Assembly (NCBI GenBank): GCA_965201045.1
Contig: OZ241746.1
Span: forward strand, 2,666,001 to 2,730,000
Source: JAPORK01 sp026710285
Lineage (GTDB): Bacteria; Pseudomonadota; Gammaproteobacteria; Pseudomonadales; Endozoicomonadaceae
Length of the DNA: 64,000 nt
Direction: 5' to 3'
Positions 1 through 9,370 of this stretch are shown piece after piece; positions within the stretch are counted from its first letter, which is position 1, and every line of letters begins with the position of its first letter. Below the pieces are notes generated by a model. It saw only the letters and a list, made by a program, of their open reading frames with translations. It was not told the origin of the DNA and made no database searches. Made by a program: the position numbers and the translations under genes.

Positions 1-82
1 AAAGCTTAGCTGCCCGTATAATAAGATCACAATGCCCCAGCGTGACAGGATCAAAAGTGCCTGGATAAACAATAGTGGTCAT
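1..82 (-). CDS. coaD: Phosphopantetheine adenylyltransferase, N-terminal fragment cut by window edge
   Basis: The first 27 codons read MTTIVYPGTFDPVTLGHCDL and continue out of the window. The PGTFDPVTLGH stretch is the nucleotidyltransferase (T/H)xGH-type signature of CoaD, which adenylylates 4'-phosphopantetheine in coenzyme A synthesis in the cytoplasm. The start is the ATG at 80-82. Only the N-terminus is visible, so integrity cannot be judged. The gene runs away from the sutA-like gene on the same strand, with about 290 bp between them. Confidence 0.93.
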   Translation of the reverse strand, partial: MTTIVYPGTFDPVTLGHCDLIIRAAKL

Positions 83-320
83 TAAAAACAATCTCTTTAG
101 AAAAATTATTATTAAACAAAAATGCGCATTTTCAATACTGTGGACAGTTTTTGAAAATTCGCAGATTATAAGTTTCCAGTTTGCACAGTAAAAAACAAAT
201 CATTTTTAAATGAATATTCTGTAACAATTTTAAAACCATTAATTGTAATTTTATCATTTCAGATCAGTTAATCACTATGGTTAATATGCAAAAAAATGAT
301 CAGGTATATTAAAGCACATC

Positions 321-350
321 ACCGGTACTTTAGTTAGCAAAAGTACCGGC
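321..350. terminator. Strong GC-rich hairpin after the sutA-like gene
   Basis: ACCGGTACTTT and its complement AAAGTACCGG form a 10-bp stem with a short loop, just past the stop codon of the gene at 370-615. On the minus strand it is followed by only a weak U-rich stretch, so it is a terminator or 3'-end stabiliser by position rather than a textbook terminator. The rest of 83-369 is AT-rich and shows no gene. Confidence 0.5.
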
Positions 351-369
351 ATTAAAAAAGTAAGGGGGG

Positions 370-615
370 TTAAATAGGACGGTTACCATAGGTGCTTTGT
401 GGATTATTGACAGATTCTGCGGTTGTATTATTATCAATACGAGTAATCTCTCCACCACTACTAATAAATGCTTCTATCTGAGTTTCCAGCATATCTCTAA
501 GCTTTTTTCTTGACTCTACAGTTCTTTCTTCTGCAAGCTCACTTTTACTTCCAATATAGTTAATATCAACTCCGGCAAACTCAGATTGTGTTTTTTTTTG
601 TGTTTTCCGTGTCAT
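370..615 (-). CDS. SutA-like RNA polymerase-associated regulator, 81 aa
   Basis: Small hydrophilic protein ending in an IEAFISSGGEITRI block and a C-terminal STYGNRPI. This matches the layout of Pseudomonas SutA, which has a charged N-terminal part, then an FLSRGGKVxEIxP-like segment and a terminal YGSRPI. SutA binds RNA polymerase and changes transcription in slow-growing cells. The start is placed at the ATG at 613-615 because an AGAGGA ribosome site lies 5 nt upstream; an upstream ATG at 678 lacks one. The acidic N-terminal tail is shorter than in Pseudomonas. Assignment rests on the C-terminal motif from memory of the family. Confidence 0.7.
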   Translation of the reverse strand: MTRKTQKKTQSEFAGVDINYIGSKSELAEERTVESRKKLRDMLETQIEAFISSGGEITRIDNNTTAESVNNPQSTYGNRPI

Positions 616-896
616 GTTGTCCTCTTTTTTCTTTATTATCAAATGAGAATTACCTCCCAGGATAATCCTGGCAGACATTTGTTTACCCTATATCAACTGA
701 CGTTTCCTGTTAAACGACTCAAAATATCTGAATCCAGCAAAAATCAGCAGTATTGGCTTTATATACATTACAAACTTTATTGCAAAATGGTTTATCCTGT
801 GTTTTAAAGGTAAATATTTCAATTTAAATGCTGAATATATCCACATAAAAACAGTATTCTCTTATGCTAATGATGCTATTGTTGTTAACGACTTTA

Positions 897-1193
897 TCAA
901 TTCTGTAATCGCTTCCATTGGTTTATAACGAGACTCCATGCTCCAATTTTTTGTAATGTTTTTATTGTGTAAAAGAGCTGAAAAATCAACCTGTTTCTGA
1001 TCTGCTCTGCTTTTTTGAAGATAAGTTTAATCAGTGCTTGCTGATCTTTACAGATGTACTTTCTGGCAGTGAGTCTGTTAATGTTTTTACAGAAAAAATC
1101 ATTTGATAACTTAAGAAACACTATAATTATGACATTTCTAACTGAACTAATGCAATCAGCGCTATATAAATCAAGGTGTTTTTGTTTATTCAT
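897..1193 (-). CDS. Possible small protein of unknown function
   Basis: A 98-codon frame with a basic, hydrophobic composition and no motif I recognise. No clear ribosome site precedes its ATG, and the surrounding DNA is very AT-rich, so it may be a chance frame or a decayed gene. It ends 281 bp upstream (in its own direction) of the sutA-like start. Around it, 616-896 and 1194-1485 show no supportable gene. Confidence 0.2.
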   Translation of the reverse strand: MNKQKHLDLYSADCISSVRNVIIIVFLKLSNDFFCKNINRLTARKYICKDQQALIKLIFKKAEQIRNRLIFQLFYTIKTLQKIGAWSLVINQWKRLQN

Positions 1194-1558
1194 ATTATTT
1201 TTATTATATAAAATAATTCCCTGTGTTTAACATCAGTTATAAGCTTGATAGCTCCATTTAACTTTAGAGACCGAATTTTATTTTCATTTAGCACCTTTAA
1301 TAACAAAAGTCTCTGCAAAAGTAAATCCGTCATCTTCAAGTTAAATGGGTATAATAAAGAAATAAGTTATTAATAATAAAAAAGCAATAATTTTTTACTC
1401 TGTCCAGAATATAAGCCAATATTATTTTAACAAAAACTTGCTGTTCCGGCATGAATCTCCAGAAAATATAATGGGATGCAGGATTAACACTCTCCCCTCC
1501 CTAAAGCTATCTCTTAGTCGCATTTTTTGAGCTCTAATTCTTATCCTGAAAGTTTTAT

Positions 1559-3318
1559 CCGATATTTCCGCGATCTTACTCATTGATTATTTAAATATAA
1601 AATAGTTATGATAATCATGTATTTGAAAACTATTAAATCAGGATTCAGGATGGCAACATTAGAAATTGCTGAAGATAACACGACAACAGAAGTCATGGAC
1701 CATCATGGATTGGTAGCAGCTGCCTGTCGAGACCTGGATATTACAAAAAGAATTAACCAGTGCATTGGTAGCAATGATCCAAGACGTGTTATTCAACCCG
1801 GCGTTGCAGTAATGGCAATGATTATCAACGGACTGGGCTTTACCAACCGCCGTTTATATTTGACTCCGCAATTTTTTCAGAGCAAAGCAATTGGGCAGTT
1901 ATTTGAAGAAAACATTGTAGCTGAACAGCTGGATGACCATACTCTCGGGAAAACGCTTGATGAAATTTATGCATATGGTACCAGCCGTTTATATTCAGAG
2001 ATTGCTTTTGGTATAGCGCTGGATCATGGACTATTGAGTAAATTTGCCCATTTGGATTCTACCAGTTTTGCATTACAGGGGCAGTATAATGACACAGAAC
2101 CTCAGGGAATAGAGGTGCGACATGGATATTCTAAGGATCATCGCCCTGATCTGAAGCAAGTAATGCTTTCTATGGCTACCAGTGGTTCGGCAGACATTCC
2201 TTTTTGGATGGAACCGCACAATGGTAATAGTTCTGATAAAAAAACATTTACCGAAACTATTAAGCGAGTTCGTGACTTTCAGTCAGCTCTTAAACAGGGA
2301 GATGAATTTACCTGGGTAGCAGATTCTGCTCTATATAACAAAGACAAGCTACTCAGTTCAAATATGTACCATTGGGTTAGTCGGGTACCGGAGACCTTGT
2401 CTGAGGTGAAAGGTTTGCTGAGTCAGCCAGATGATTCCTTTGATTGGACCACTCTCGATACCGGGTATAAATATAGCTCTCATGCAAGCTATTATGGAGA
2501 TATTGAGCAACGCTGGCTAATTATATCATCAGAGCAAGCTTATCAGCGCGAAAAGAAAACTTTTGAAAAAAAACTTACTCGGCAGGAAGAAGAACTTAAA
2601 AAAGCCTGTTGGCGTCTGGGCAATAAAATATTTTCCTGTGAAGAAGATGCTTTTTCAGCCGGAGAGCAGTGTGCTAAACGATACCGTTATCATCGGATTG
2701 ATTTGTATGTGACTCCCGTTTTTAAAAATCCTGGCAGAGGTCGTCCTAAATCCGAGGTGTAAAAAGTATTGGCTGGTTATAAAATCCAAAGCACAATTAC
2801 ACGTAATCAAAAGGTAATTGAACAAGAGCTGCATCGGAAGGGTCGTTTTATTATTGCGACCAATAATCTGGATAAAAATACACTTTCTGATGAAGCATTA
2901 TTTGCCGCTTATAAAGAGCAACAGGGTGTGGAACGAGGCTTTCGGTTTTTAAAAGATCCCTGGTTCATGGTGGACTCTTTTTTTGTTAAGAAGCGTCAGC
3001 GAATCGAAGCTCTCATGATGGTGATGACACTATGTCTGCTAGTATATAATTACGCTCAGCACAAACTCAGGAAATCACTTAAATTAGCAAATGAAACCCT
3101 TCCAAACCAACTGGGAAAACCTGTTAAAAATCCGACAATGCGCTGGATTTTCCAGTTGATGGAAGGTATTGCGATTGTCAAGCTATATAACCCTGCAGAA
3201 AAAAGTTTCCGTGCAATGATAACTAACCTAAATGATACAAGGATAAAAATTATCAGGCTTCTTGGAAAAACAGCCTGTTTAATTTATGGAATCCAAATGG
3301 AGATCGCGGGAATGTAGG
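1559..3318 (+). mobile_element. IS1634-family insertion sequence, copy 1 (1760 bp)
   Basis: The ends are imperfect inverted repeats (CCGATATTTCCGCGATCT at left; reverse complement of right CCTACATTCCCGCGATCT). A 6-bp duplication TTTTAT flanks it (1553-1558 and 3319-3324). The length is exactly that of the second copy at 15131-16890, which has its own 6-bp duplication, so the boundaries are secure. It carries one transposase gene, here broken by a stop codon. It sits inside an older MITE. Confidence 0.9.
1608..3317 (+). pseudogene. IS1634-family DDE transposase, inactivated by one nonsense codon
   Basis: The frame reads for 384 codons, meets TAA at 2760-2762, and continues in the same frame to 3317. 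The intact copy at 15.1-16.8 kb has GAA (Glu) at that position, so this is a single G-to-T change. Otherwise the two proteins differ at only a few residues, for example IK/IE and DF/AF in the 220s. The likely true start is the ATG at about 1650 (MATLEIAEDN). The protein belongs to the IS1634 group (DUF4277-like N-terminus followed by a DDE catalytic domain). If not read through, two truncated peptides would result. Confidence 0.9.
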
Positions 3319-3745
3319 TTTTATCCCCTGCTGAATATACCAGTCTTTTTAGCATAAAATCGTTGGTTGAGCTTATCGAAGCCTTGAGAATATAAAGCAG
3401 CCGGGCTTCGACAAGCTCAGCCCACAGTTGTACGGGTAGCGTTGAGATTTTTCTGCAGGTATTAAATACCAATTCGCTCGGTCCACGGTTGTACGGGTAG
3501 TGTACTACGTCAAAGGCGCAGACTCGTTCCTGTGAAAGAAGAAATCCACAGCTCACGGTGTGTTCAGTAGAGGGATTGGTGTACTCCGCAGGAGATAAAA
3601 CTCCAGGATAAGAATCAGAGCTTTAAAAAATCAGGAGACAGAGCTGAGTGGAGTCGAAACCCAATTGTAAAGGTTTTTCTTCCAGGCTTTATCCATTGTA
3701 GTGGAGAAGAGCTAAAAGATGATAAATAGTTTCTCAGAGTTTATT

Positions 3746-4096
3746 TTACAAAATCAACAGAATTTCTTCGAGTTCTTGTCTTATATCGCTTAGTTGCACA
3801 TTACTGCTATTTAACTTGCTGGTCTGTTGATTACTCAGCCTGACCTTTGCACCTGAAATCGTATATCCCTGCTCATAAAGTAAACTACGAATTTTTCTGA
3901 CAAGCAGTATTTGCTGATGAGTATAGTAACGACGGTTACCGCGACGTTTTATGTTTTTAAGTTGAGAAAATTCACTTTCCCAGTATCTGAGTACATGTGG
4001 TTTTATCTGGCAGAGTCTTCCCATTTCACCAATAGTAAAATAATGTTTGCCCGGTATAGGAGACCATGCCTCTACTTTTTTCTGTTCTGTTTCCAC
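3746..4096 (-). CDS. MerR-family transcriptional regulator, 116 aa
   Basis: Residues 18-85 form a MerR winged helix: YFTIGEMGRLCQIKPHVLRYWE, then RRRGNRRYYT and a helical tail. This small protein is the usual companion downstream of ihfA in gammaproteobacteria. It lies 44 bp after ihfA on the same strand and is probably the last gene of the pheST-ihfA operon. No metal- or drug-binding domain follows the short C-terminal helix, so its ligand is unknown. No convincing terminator is seen in 3642-3745. Confidence 0.88.
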   Translation of the reverse strand: METEQKKVEAWSPIPGKHYFTIGEMGRLCQIKPHVLRYWESEFSQLKNIKRRGNRRYYTHQQILLVRKIRSLLYEQGYTISGAKVRLSNQQTSKLNSSNVQLSDIRQELEEILLIL

Positions 4097-4140
4097 TTTA
4101 TTTTTTTCACAAAAAGTGTTACATGTTTTGTTGCGTATTT

Positions 4141-4443
4141 TTAACTATTTTCCAGGTTAGAGGACGATACTTTGCTCTTAAATTTATCACCAGATCTGAA
4201 TGTGACAATACGCCTTGGCGTAATTAGAGCTTCCTCTCCTGTTTTAGGGTTTCTCCCGGGACGTGCATTTTTATTATGCAAAATAAAATTACCAAACCCG
4301 GACAGCTTAACGCTTTCTCCACTGATCAGCGTTTCTGAAATAGTATCAAAAAATTCCTGTACAAAATCTTTGGATTCTTTTTTGTTGAGCCCTATCTTCC
4401 TGTGGAGGTGTTCTGTGATATCTGCTTTAGTATGCGTCGTCAT
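4141..4443 (-). CDS. ihfA: Integration host factor subunit alpha
   Basis: 100 aa, the normal IHF-alpha length. It begins TKADITEHLHRKIGLNKKES and has the beta-arm DNA-intercalating stretch NARPGRNPKTGEE with the conserved RNPxTGE and proline, then the C-terminal helix. IHF-alpha pairs with IHF-beta to bend DNA in recombination, replication and promoter control. Its ATG overlaps the pheT stop by one base (TAATG), which indicates translational coupling. Confidence 0.97.
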   Translation of the reverse strand: MTTHTKADITEHLHRKIGLNKKESKDFVQEFFDTISETLISGESVKLSGFGNFILHNKNARPGRNPKTGEEALITPRRIVTFRSGDKFKSKVSSSNLENS

Positions 4444-6836
4444 TATTGGAACCTCAGTATTGCCTGTAATTTAACTTCTAATATATTAACAAGATTATCA
4501 AACAGTTTATCAATTTCGTCATCTTTTAATGTGCGTGATGAATGTTTCCACGTCAAGCCGAGGGCAAGATTTTTTTTCCCTTGTTCAATACCTTCACCAG
4601 AGTAAACATCAAAAAGGCATATGTCTTTCAGCCATTGACCAGCATTTTGCTTAATCAGATTTATAACTGCTTCTGCACTCACACTATAGTCAACAACAAT
4701 AGCCATATCACGCCGAATACCCGGGTATTTTGATAGTGGCATAAATTTAGTTACGGTCACTGTTGCTAAGGCGCTCTTTTCAATTTCAAAGGTGAATACA
4801 GGTCCTTTGATATCCAGCTGCTTTAGTACACCAGGATGAACGGCACCAATGTAGCCGATACAGTGATTATTTTTAACTATTTTTGCTGTTTGCCCGGGAT
4901 GCATGCCCGTCTGTGTACTTTTGACAAAACTAAAATCACTGTCATGCCTGGCTGTTTTTAGTAATGCTTCCAGATCACCTTTGATATCATAAAAATCACA
5001 CAACCGATTTTGTCCGCAAGACCATCCTTCCGGCATAAGTGGACCGCATATTATCGCTCCCAACCAGTTTTTTTGTATGGTTTTATTGTTTTCTCTTATA
5101 AACGTTTGCCCTTCCTCAAAAAGTCGTATTCTGGTATGTTGACGCTTTTGATTATAGACCAATGCTTTTAATAATCCAGGTAATAAAGAAGTACGCATTA
5201 CGGCCATTTCTGTGGAAATAGGGTTTTGTACTTTTATTGCTTTTGTTTGCGAATCAAAAGCCTGCTGCCATAACGGATCTGTCAGACTGAAGTTAATCGT
5301 TTCATGGTAACCTCTGCTAACCAGTATCTGTTTTATCTGCAGCTGCTGTAACAGATTTTCTGCCTCAGAAAAAGACAGCATCTCATTATGACAGGAACAG
5401 AGACTTTCTGGCAGTTTATCATAGCCGTAAATACGTACAATTTCTTCAATGAGGTCCTCTTCGATCGCCATATCAAATCGCCATCCGGGGACAGTCACCT
5501 TCCACTCATTTTCAGCAACAGCCTGACATTGCAATCCTAAGTTTGATAGCATGCTTTCAATCGCTGTATTATCAATATCAAGACCTAACAAAGCGCTTAC
5601 TTTACTTTTGCGCAGATGTATTGAAGGGCGCTGAGGTAAAAAGTCTGTTGTTACCACTTCGGTTATCGGACCTGCATTACCACCACAAATAGCGATGATC
5701 AGCGCTGATGCACGCTCTATTGCTGTAGTCTGTAGCTTAAAATCAACCCCGCGCTCAAAGCGGTGTGATGCTTCTGTATGCAGACCATAACGGCGGGCAA
5801 TACCTGCCATGGTTGTGGGATCAAAAAAAGCTGCCTCTAAAAAAATGTGCTGTGTTTGTTTGTTGATTCCGGTCTGTTGTCCGCCCATAATACCGGCAAG
5901 ACCGAGCACTTTTTCATGGTCAGTAATTAAAAGTGTATCGGAACTCAGATTGTGTTTTGAACCATCAAGCAAAACAAGATTTTCTGCTTCTTTAGCAAAA
6001 CGCACATTGATTCCACCTGACAGCTGTTCTAAATCGTAACCATGCATAGGTTGCCCAAGCTCCAGCATGACATAGTTAGTCACATCCACCACAGGATCAA
6101 CAGGACGAATACCTGCCCGTTGCAAACACAGCTTTAACCACAACGGTGTCGATACATTAATATTGATATTTTCAATAACACGACCCACGAAACGAGGACA
6201 CGCTTTTTTGGCTTCAACTGCAATATTGAATTTTCGTGTTGATGTCTCAGTAACAGCTTCATACCGTGGTTCTGTTACTGGAATGTTATAATTTGCACTG
6301 ACTTCACGTGCGATACCGATCAGGCTCAGACAGTCTGCACGGTTAGGTGTCAAACCTATTTCTATGCTGATATCATCTAAATTGAGATATTCACGAATAT
6401 CCATGCCTATTGGCGCATCGGCAGGCAATTCCATTAATCCGTCCTGCTCTGCAAAGTTCATGCCAAGCTCCTGATCAGAACAGAGCATTCCGTATGATTC
6501 AATGCCTCTGATCGCTGTCGGTTTTATTTTGAAATCTTCAGGCAACAGCGCATCAACTTTGGCAAATGGTGCTTTTAACCCAACACGAACATTGGGTGCA
6601 CCGCAGACAACCTGAACTTCATCGTTACCGACAGAGACCCGGGTTAATTTTAATTTGTCAGCATTTGGATGTTGCTCACAGGCAACCACTTCCCCTACAA
6701 TAACGCCGGTAAAATATGGAGCTGCCGGTACTGTTTTTTCAACCTCAAGACCCGCCATTGTTAGCTGTTGGAGTAAATCTTCACGATTTACTTTAGGGTT
6801 AACCCACTCCTTTAACCAGGATTCACTAAAAATCAT
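4443..6836 (-). CDS. pheT: Phenylalanyl-tRNA synthetase beta subunit
   Basis: 797 aa, the usual bacterial length. Domains in order: an N-terminal region, then the tRNA-binding EMAP-like fold (GVIVGEVVACEQHPNADKL, about 44-63), B3/B4 editing domain in the 200-400 region, B5, a catalytic-like core, and the C-terminal FDX-ACB anticodon-binding domain (KYPGIRRDMAIVV near 706). With PheS it forms the alpha2-beta2 enzyme charging tRNA-Phe. It is 60 bp downstream of pheS and overlaps ihfA. Confidence 0.98.
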   Translation of the reverse strand: MIFSESWLKEWVNPKVNREDLLQQLTMAGLEVEKTVPAAPYFTGVIVGEVVACEQHPNADKLKLTRVSVGNDEVQVVCGAPNVRVGLKAPFAKVDALLPEDFKIKPTAIRGIESYGMLCSDQELGMNFAEQDGLMELPADAPIGMDIREYLNLDDISIEIGLTPNRADCLSLIGIAREVSANYNIPVTEPRYEAVTETSTRKFNIAVEAKKACPRFVGRVIENININVSTPLWLKLCLQRAGIRPVDPVVDVTNYVMLELGQPMHGYDLEQLSGGINVRFAKEAENLVLLDGSKHNLSSDTLLITDHEKVLGLAGIMGGQQTGINKQTQHIFLEAAFFDPTTMAGIARRYGLHTEASHRFERGVDFKLQTTAIERASALIIAICGGNAGPITEVVTTDFLPQRPSIHLRKSKVSALLGLDIDNTAIESMLSNLGLQCQAVAENEWKVTVPGWRFDMAIEEDLIEEIVRIYGYDKLPESLCSCHNEMLSFSEAENLLQQLQIKQILVSRGYHETINFSLTDPLWQQAFDSQTKAIKVQNPISTEMAVMRTSLLPGLLKALVYNQKRQHTRIRLFEEGQTFIRENNKTIQKNWLGAIICGPLMPEGWSCGQNRLCDFYDIKGDLEALLKTARHDSDFSFVKSTQTGMHPGQTAKIVKNNHCIGYIGAVHPGVLKQLDIKGPVFTFEIEKSALATVTVTKFMPLSKYPGIRRDMAIVVDYSVSAEAVINLIKQNAGQWLKDICLFDVYSGEGIEQGKKNLALGLTWKHSSRTLKDDEIDKLFDNLVNILEVKLQAILRFQ

Positions 6837-6896
6837 ATTCTGTGTATTCCAAAAATTTTTAAAAGCTTATTTATCTGTTTTTATCTGTAAAACTGA

Positions 6897-7898
6897 TCAA
6901 ATAAATTGTTGCAAAAAGTCAAGGTTGTTATCAAAGAACTGCCGTAAATCTTTAATGCCATAGCGTAACATAGCAAAACGCTCAACACCGAGCCCCAGGG
7001 CAAAACCGCTGTATTTTTCAGTGTCAATATTTACCTGTCTGAGTACGTTGGGGTGCACCATACCACAACCGAGAACCTCTAACCATTTGACCGAACCATC
7101 TTCATTATGTCCCCATTCAATATCCACCTCAGCAGAAGGTTCTGTAAATGGAAAATAAGAAGGGCGAAAGCGCAGACGTAAATCTTCACGATCAAAAAAA
7201 TATTTTAAAAAGCGTGATAGAAACGTTTTTAAATCTGCAAAACTGACTTTTTCTGCAATATAGAGTGCTTCTGTCTGATGAAACATTGGACTGTGAGTCT
7301 GGTCAGAATCACAGCGATACACTTTACCCGGACAAATAATAGCAATGGGTGGGCGAGAAGATTCCATTACTCTGATCTGGACAGGAGAGGTATGTGTACG
7401 CAGCACTGTTGCAGGATCAATGTAAAAAGTATCATGCATAGCGCGTGCAGGGTGGTGCTCCGGAATATTCAGCGCTTCAAAATTATAATACTGATCTTCC
7501 AGCTCAGGTCCTTCCGCCACACTAAATCCCAGGCGGCTAAAGTATTCAGTGATACGGATAATGGTCTGCGTGATGGGATGGAGTGTTCCTAAATGATACC
7601 CTCTGCCGGGCAAAGTAATATCGAGGGTTTCTCTGGTCAGCCTGGCATTCAGTTCTGCTGCTTCTAATTCTGTTTTACGGGTAGTAATAAATTCTGAAAT
7701 AAGCTGCCTGGCACGATTAACTTTTGCCCCAAAAGCTGCCTTTTCAGCCGGAGCAATATTTTTTAGTTGCTGCATTAACAGGCTTATTTTTCCTTTTTTA
7801 CCTAAAAAGGTGATGCGCAACTGCTCCAGTGCAGTTATATTATCAGCAGCGTTTACTGCCTCCCGGGCTTCATTTATCAGGTCATCAATATTATTCAT
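6897..7898 (-). CDS. pheS: Phenylalanyl-tRNA synthetase alpha subunit
   Basis: 333 aa. It has an N-terminal coiled-coil arm that contacts tRNA, then class II synthetase motifs: HPARAMHDTFY (motif 1 region), RTHTSPVQIR, FHQTEALYI, and motif 3 GLGVERFAMLRYGI near residue 310. It starts at ATG 7896-7898. Upstream there is no rplT/infC cluster, which often precedes pheST in gammaproteobacteria; instead 7899-8130 is a non-coding divergent region shared with rpsO. Confidence 0.98.
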   Translation of the reverse strand: MNNIDDLINEAREAVNAADNITALEQLRITFLGKKGKISLLMQQLKNIAPAEKAAFGAKVNRARQLISEFITTRKTELEAAELNARLTRETLDITLPGRGYHLGTLHPITQTIIRITEYFSRLGFSVAEGPELEDQYYNFEALNIPEHHPARAMHDTFYIDPATVLRTHTSPVQIRVMESSRPPIAIICPGKVYRCDSDQTHSPMFHQTEALYIAEKVSFADLKTFLSRFLKYFFDREDLRLRFRPSYFPFTEPSAEVDIEWGHNEDGSVKWLEVLGCGMVHPNVLRQVNIDTEKYSGFALGLGVERFAMLRYGIKDLRQFFDNNLDFLQQFI

Positions 7899-8132
7899 AA
7901 AGCTTTGAGCTATGTCGAAATCATAGTTACATGTAATTTAAAGAAAGAATAGAACGATTCTGACAGGCTTCAGCAATTTTGCAACACAATATAGATAAAA
8001 TAACTGAAAATAATCCGAAGTTTTTCGACAGCCGGCTTACATCGGCATTATAAAGAGTACTCTCATCTGACTGTTTTGCCTCCATTAACGTTACCTACTA
8101 GTATGTAAACAGATCCTAAAAAACAAACTAAC

Positions 8133-8160
8133 TTACACTTTATTTTATTTGTGTTATAAT
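8133..8160 (+). promoter_or_regulatory. Sigma-70 type promoter upstream of rpsO
   Basis: TTACAC at 8133-8138 and a perfect TATAAT at 8155-8160 are separated by 16 bp. It lies about 240 bp before the rpsO start, giving a long untranslated leader (about 8167-8401). A long leader is compatible with the known S15 autoregulation by binding its own mRNA, but I did not identify the pseudoknot. Confidence 0.7.
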
Positions 8161-8401
8161 CATTTGGCTTTGTGGTTTTTATTTATTACCTCAAAGGCAA
8201 TAATTCGGAGTAGCTTTTAAAAATATCCACTGTGCAGAATTTAAAATATTCATTTACAAGTATATTTTAAGCCGGTAAACGGCAAAAGCGTCCAGGTTAT
8301 TGAAGTGTATGTATGAGTTTTGTAATTCAAACCAGGGTATCTGCAAATATGCGCGGTTATCCCTGTATAAGAGTATTGCATATTATTTAGGGAATTTTAC
8401 A

Positions 8402-8671
8402 ATGGCATTGAGTACTGAAAAAAAAGATGAAATCATAAAGAAGCACAGAAGATCGGAAGGTGATACCGGTTCTCCTGAGGTGCAAATAGCATTACTGACC
8501 CACAACATAAATGGTTTACAAGCGCACTTTCAAACTCATGCGCATGATCTCCATTCGCGTTGCGGGCTGATCAGAATGGTTAATAAACGTCGTAAATTAC
8601 TTGATTATCTGAAGGATAAAGATTATCAGTGTTACCGTTCTCTTATCAGTGATCTGGGTCTGCGTCGATAG
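8402..8671 (+). CDS. rpsO: 30S ribosomal protein S15
   Basis: 89 aa, the exact family length: MALSTEKKDEIIKKH, then the conserved GDTGSPEVQIALLTHNINGL and HDLHSRCGLIRMVNKRRKLLDYL, and the C-terminal YRSLISDLGLRR. The ATG at 8402 is chosen over upstream in-frame ATGs (8300, 8309) because S15 starts with M-(S/A)-L-S; AGGGA lies about 12 nt upstream. S15 binds 16S rRNA early in 30S assembly. It is followed by a terminator and then pnp, the classic arrangement. Confidence 0.98.
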   Translation: MALSTEKKDEIIKKHRRSEGDTGSPEVQIALLTHNINGLQAHFQTHAHDLHSRCGLIRMVNKRRKLLDYLKDKDYQCYRSLISDLGLRR

Positions 8672-8726
8672 CCGATTATAGTTGTTCAGGCAAGCAATAG
8701 TTAACTGAATTATTGAGTAAATATCT

Positions 8727-8765
8727 AACCGTAATTTCAGTCAGAACAGAAATTACGGTTTTTTG
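8727..8765 (+). terminator. Rho-independent terminator after rpsO
   Basis: AACCGTAATTTC at 8727-8738 pairs with GAAATTACGGTT at 8749-8760 across a 10-nt loop, followed by a T run. It separates rpsO from pnp, and RNase III or readthrough control at this place is well known in enterics. Confidence 0.9.
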
Positions 8766-9370
8766 TTTGATTAAACTTAAAATTTGTTAATTAAGTCTTA
8801 CTCAAAGCAGTTTTTAAAAAAGGCACGAAGTAAAAAAACAGACTGTTGATCAAGAGATACTGTTACTTTTAGAAGCTTCAATGAAAATGACCAGTTTACC
8901 ACTGTTAATTTTTAAAAGATTATAAAATGAGAGCAAGCAAGCATTGACTACTTTATTATATTAAAAACAGTAACGTTGTTTTTTTTATAAATTTTGCAAA
9001 GTAAAACTTTAATGACTTTTGCACAGCTGAACAGCAAAAAGATATTGATTTAAAAAACTTTAAGGTTTTAAAAAACGATTAAAATCAATAGTATAAAACA
9101 ATATTCTAAGCGTTATACGGCAGCAGGAATAAATAAAAGACTGTTAAGCAACGGGTAAACTGAAACAAGTAACAGCAGGTATTTTTGTTGATTTTTATAT
9201 ACTTCTTTCAGGCGGCACCAATAAAGACAGGTGTCTCAGTCAGTTTAGGCTTGCAGAGAATTTTTTAAATTATTTATTGATAAATATATCATGTAGGTGA
9301 TGAATGTATTAGGGTTTTTTCTACTGATATAAAGCGATAAAGAGAACTCACTTAAATTAAGGGCATCAGT
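8766..9370. other. Long AT-rich rpsO-pnp intergenic region
   Basis: About 600 bp between the terminator and pnp, longer than the roughly 240 bp of E. coli. I see no gene in any frame, no repeat family found elsewhere in the window, and no decisive promoter. It should contain the pnp promoter and the leader through which PNPase normally represses its own synthesis. Confidence 0.5.

Larger units (their letters stand above)
1507..3641. mobile_element. IS50-like-end MITE (copy D), split by an IS1634-family element
   Basis: The left end CTATCTCTTAGTCGCA resembles the CTGTCTCTTAGTCACA ends of the other copies at 28.1, 62.6 and 62.8 kb. The right end is a degraded AGGAGACAG at 3633-3641. The middle contains the family's shared text, including the REP-like palindromes near 3367 and 3403, but is interrupted at 1559-3318 by an IS. 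To its left, TCCCCTCCCTAAAG is the same flank seen at the other copies (end of a TnpB-type element). No target duplication is visible at the degraded right end. Confidence 0.6.

Noticed and set aside
586..807. Open frame of 73 codons on the plus strand
   Set aside because: It runs antisense through the start of the sutA-like gene, has no ribosome site and no family features.
3284..3556. 90-codon minus-strand frame
   Set aside because: It lies across the IS1634 right end and MITE/REP repeats; the peptide is repeat-derived.
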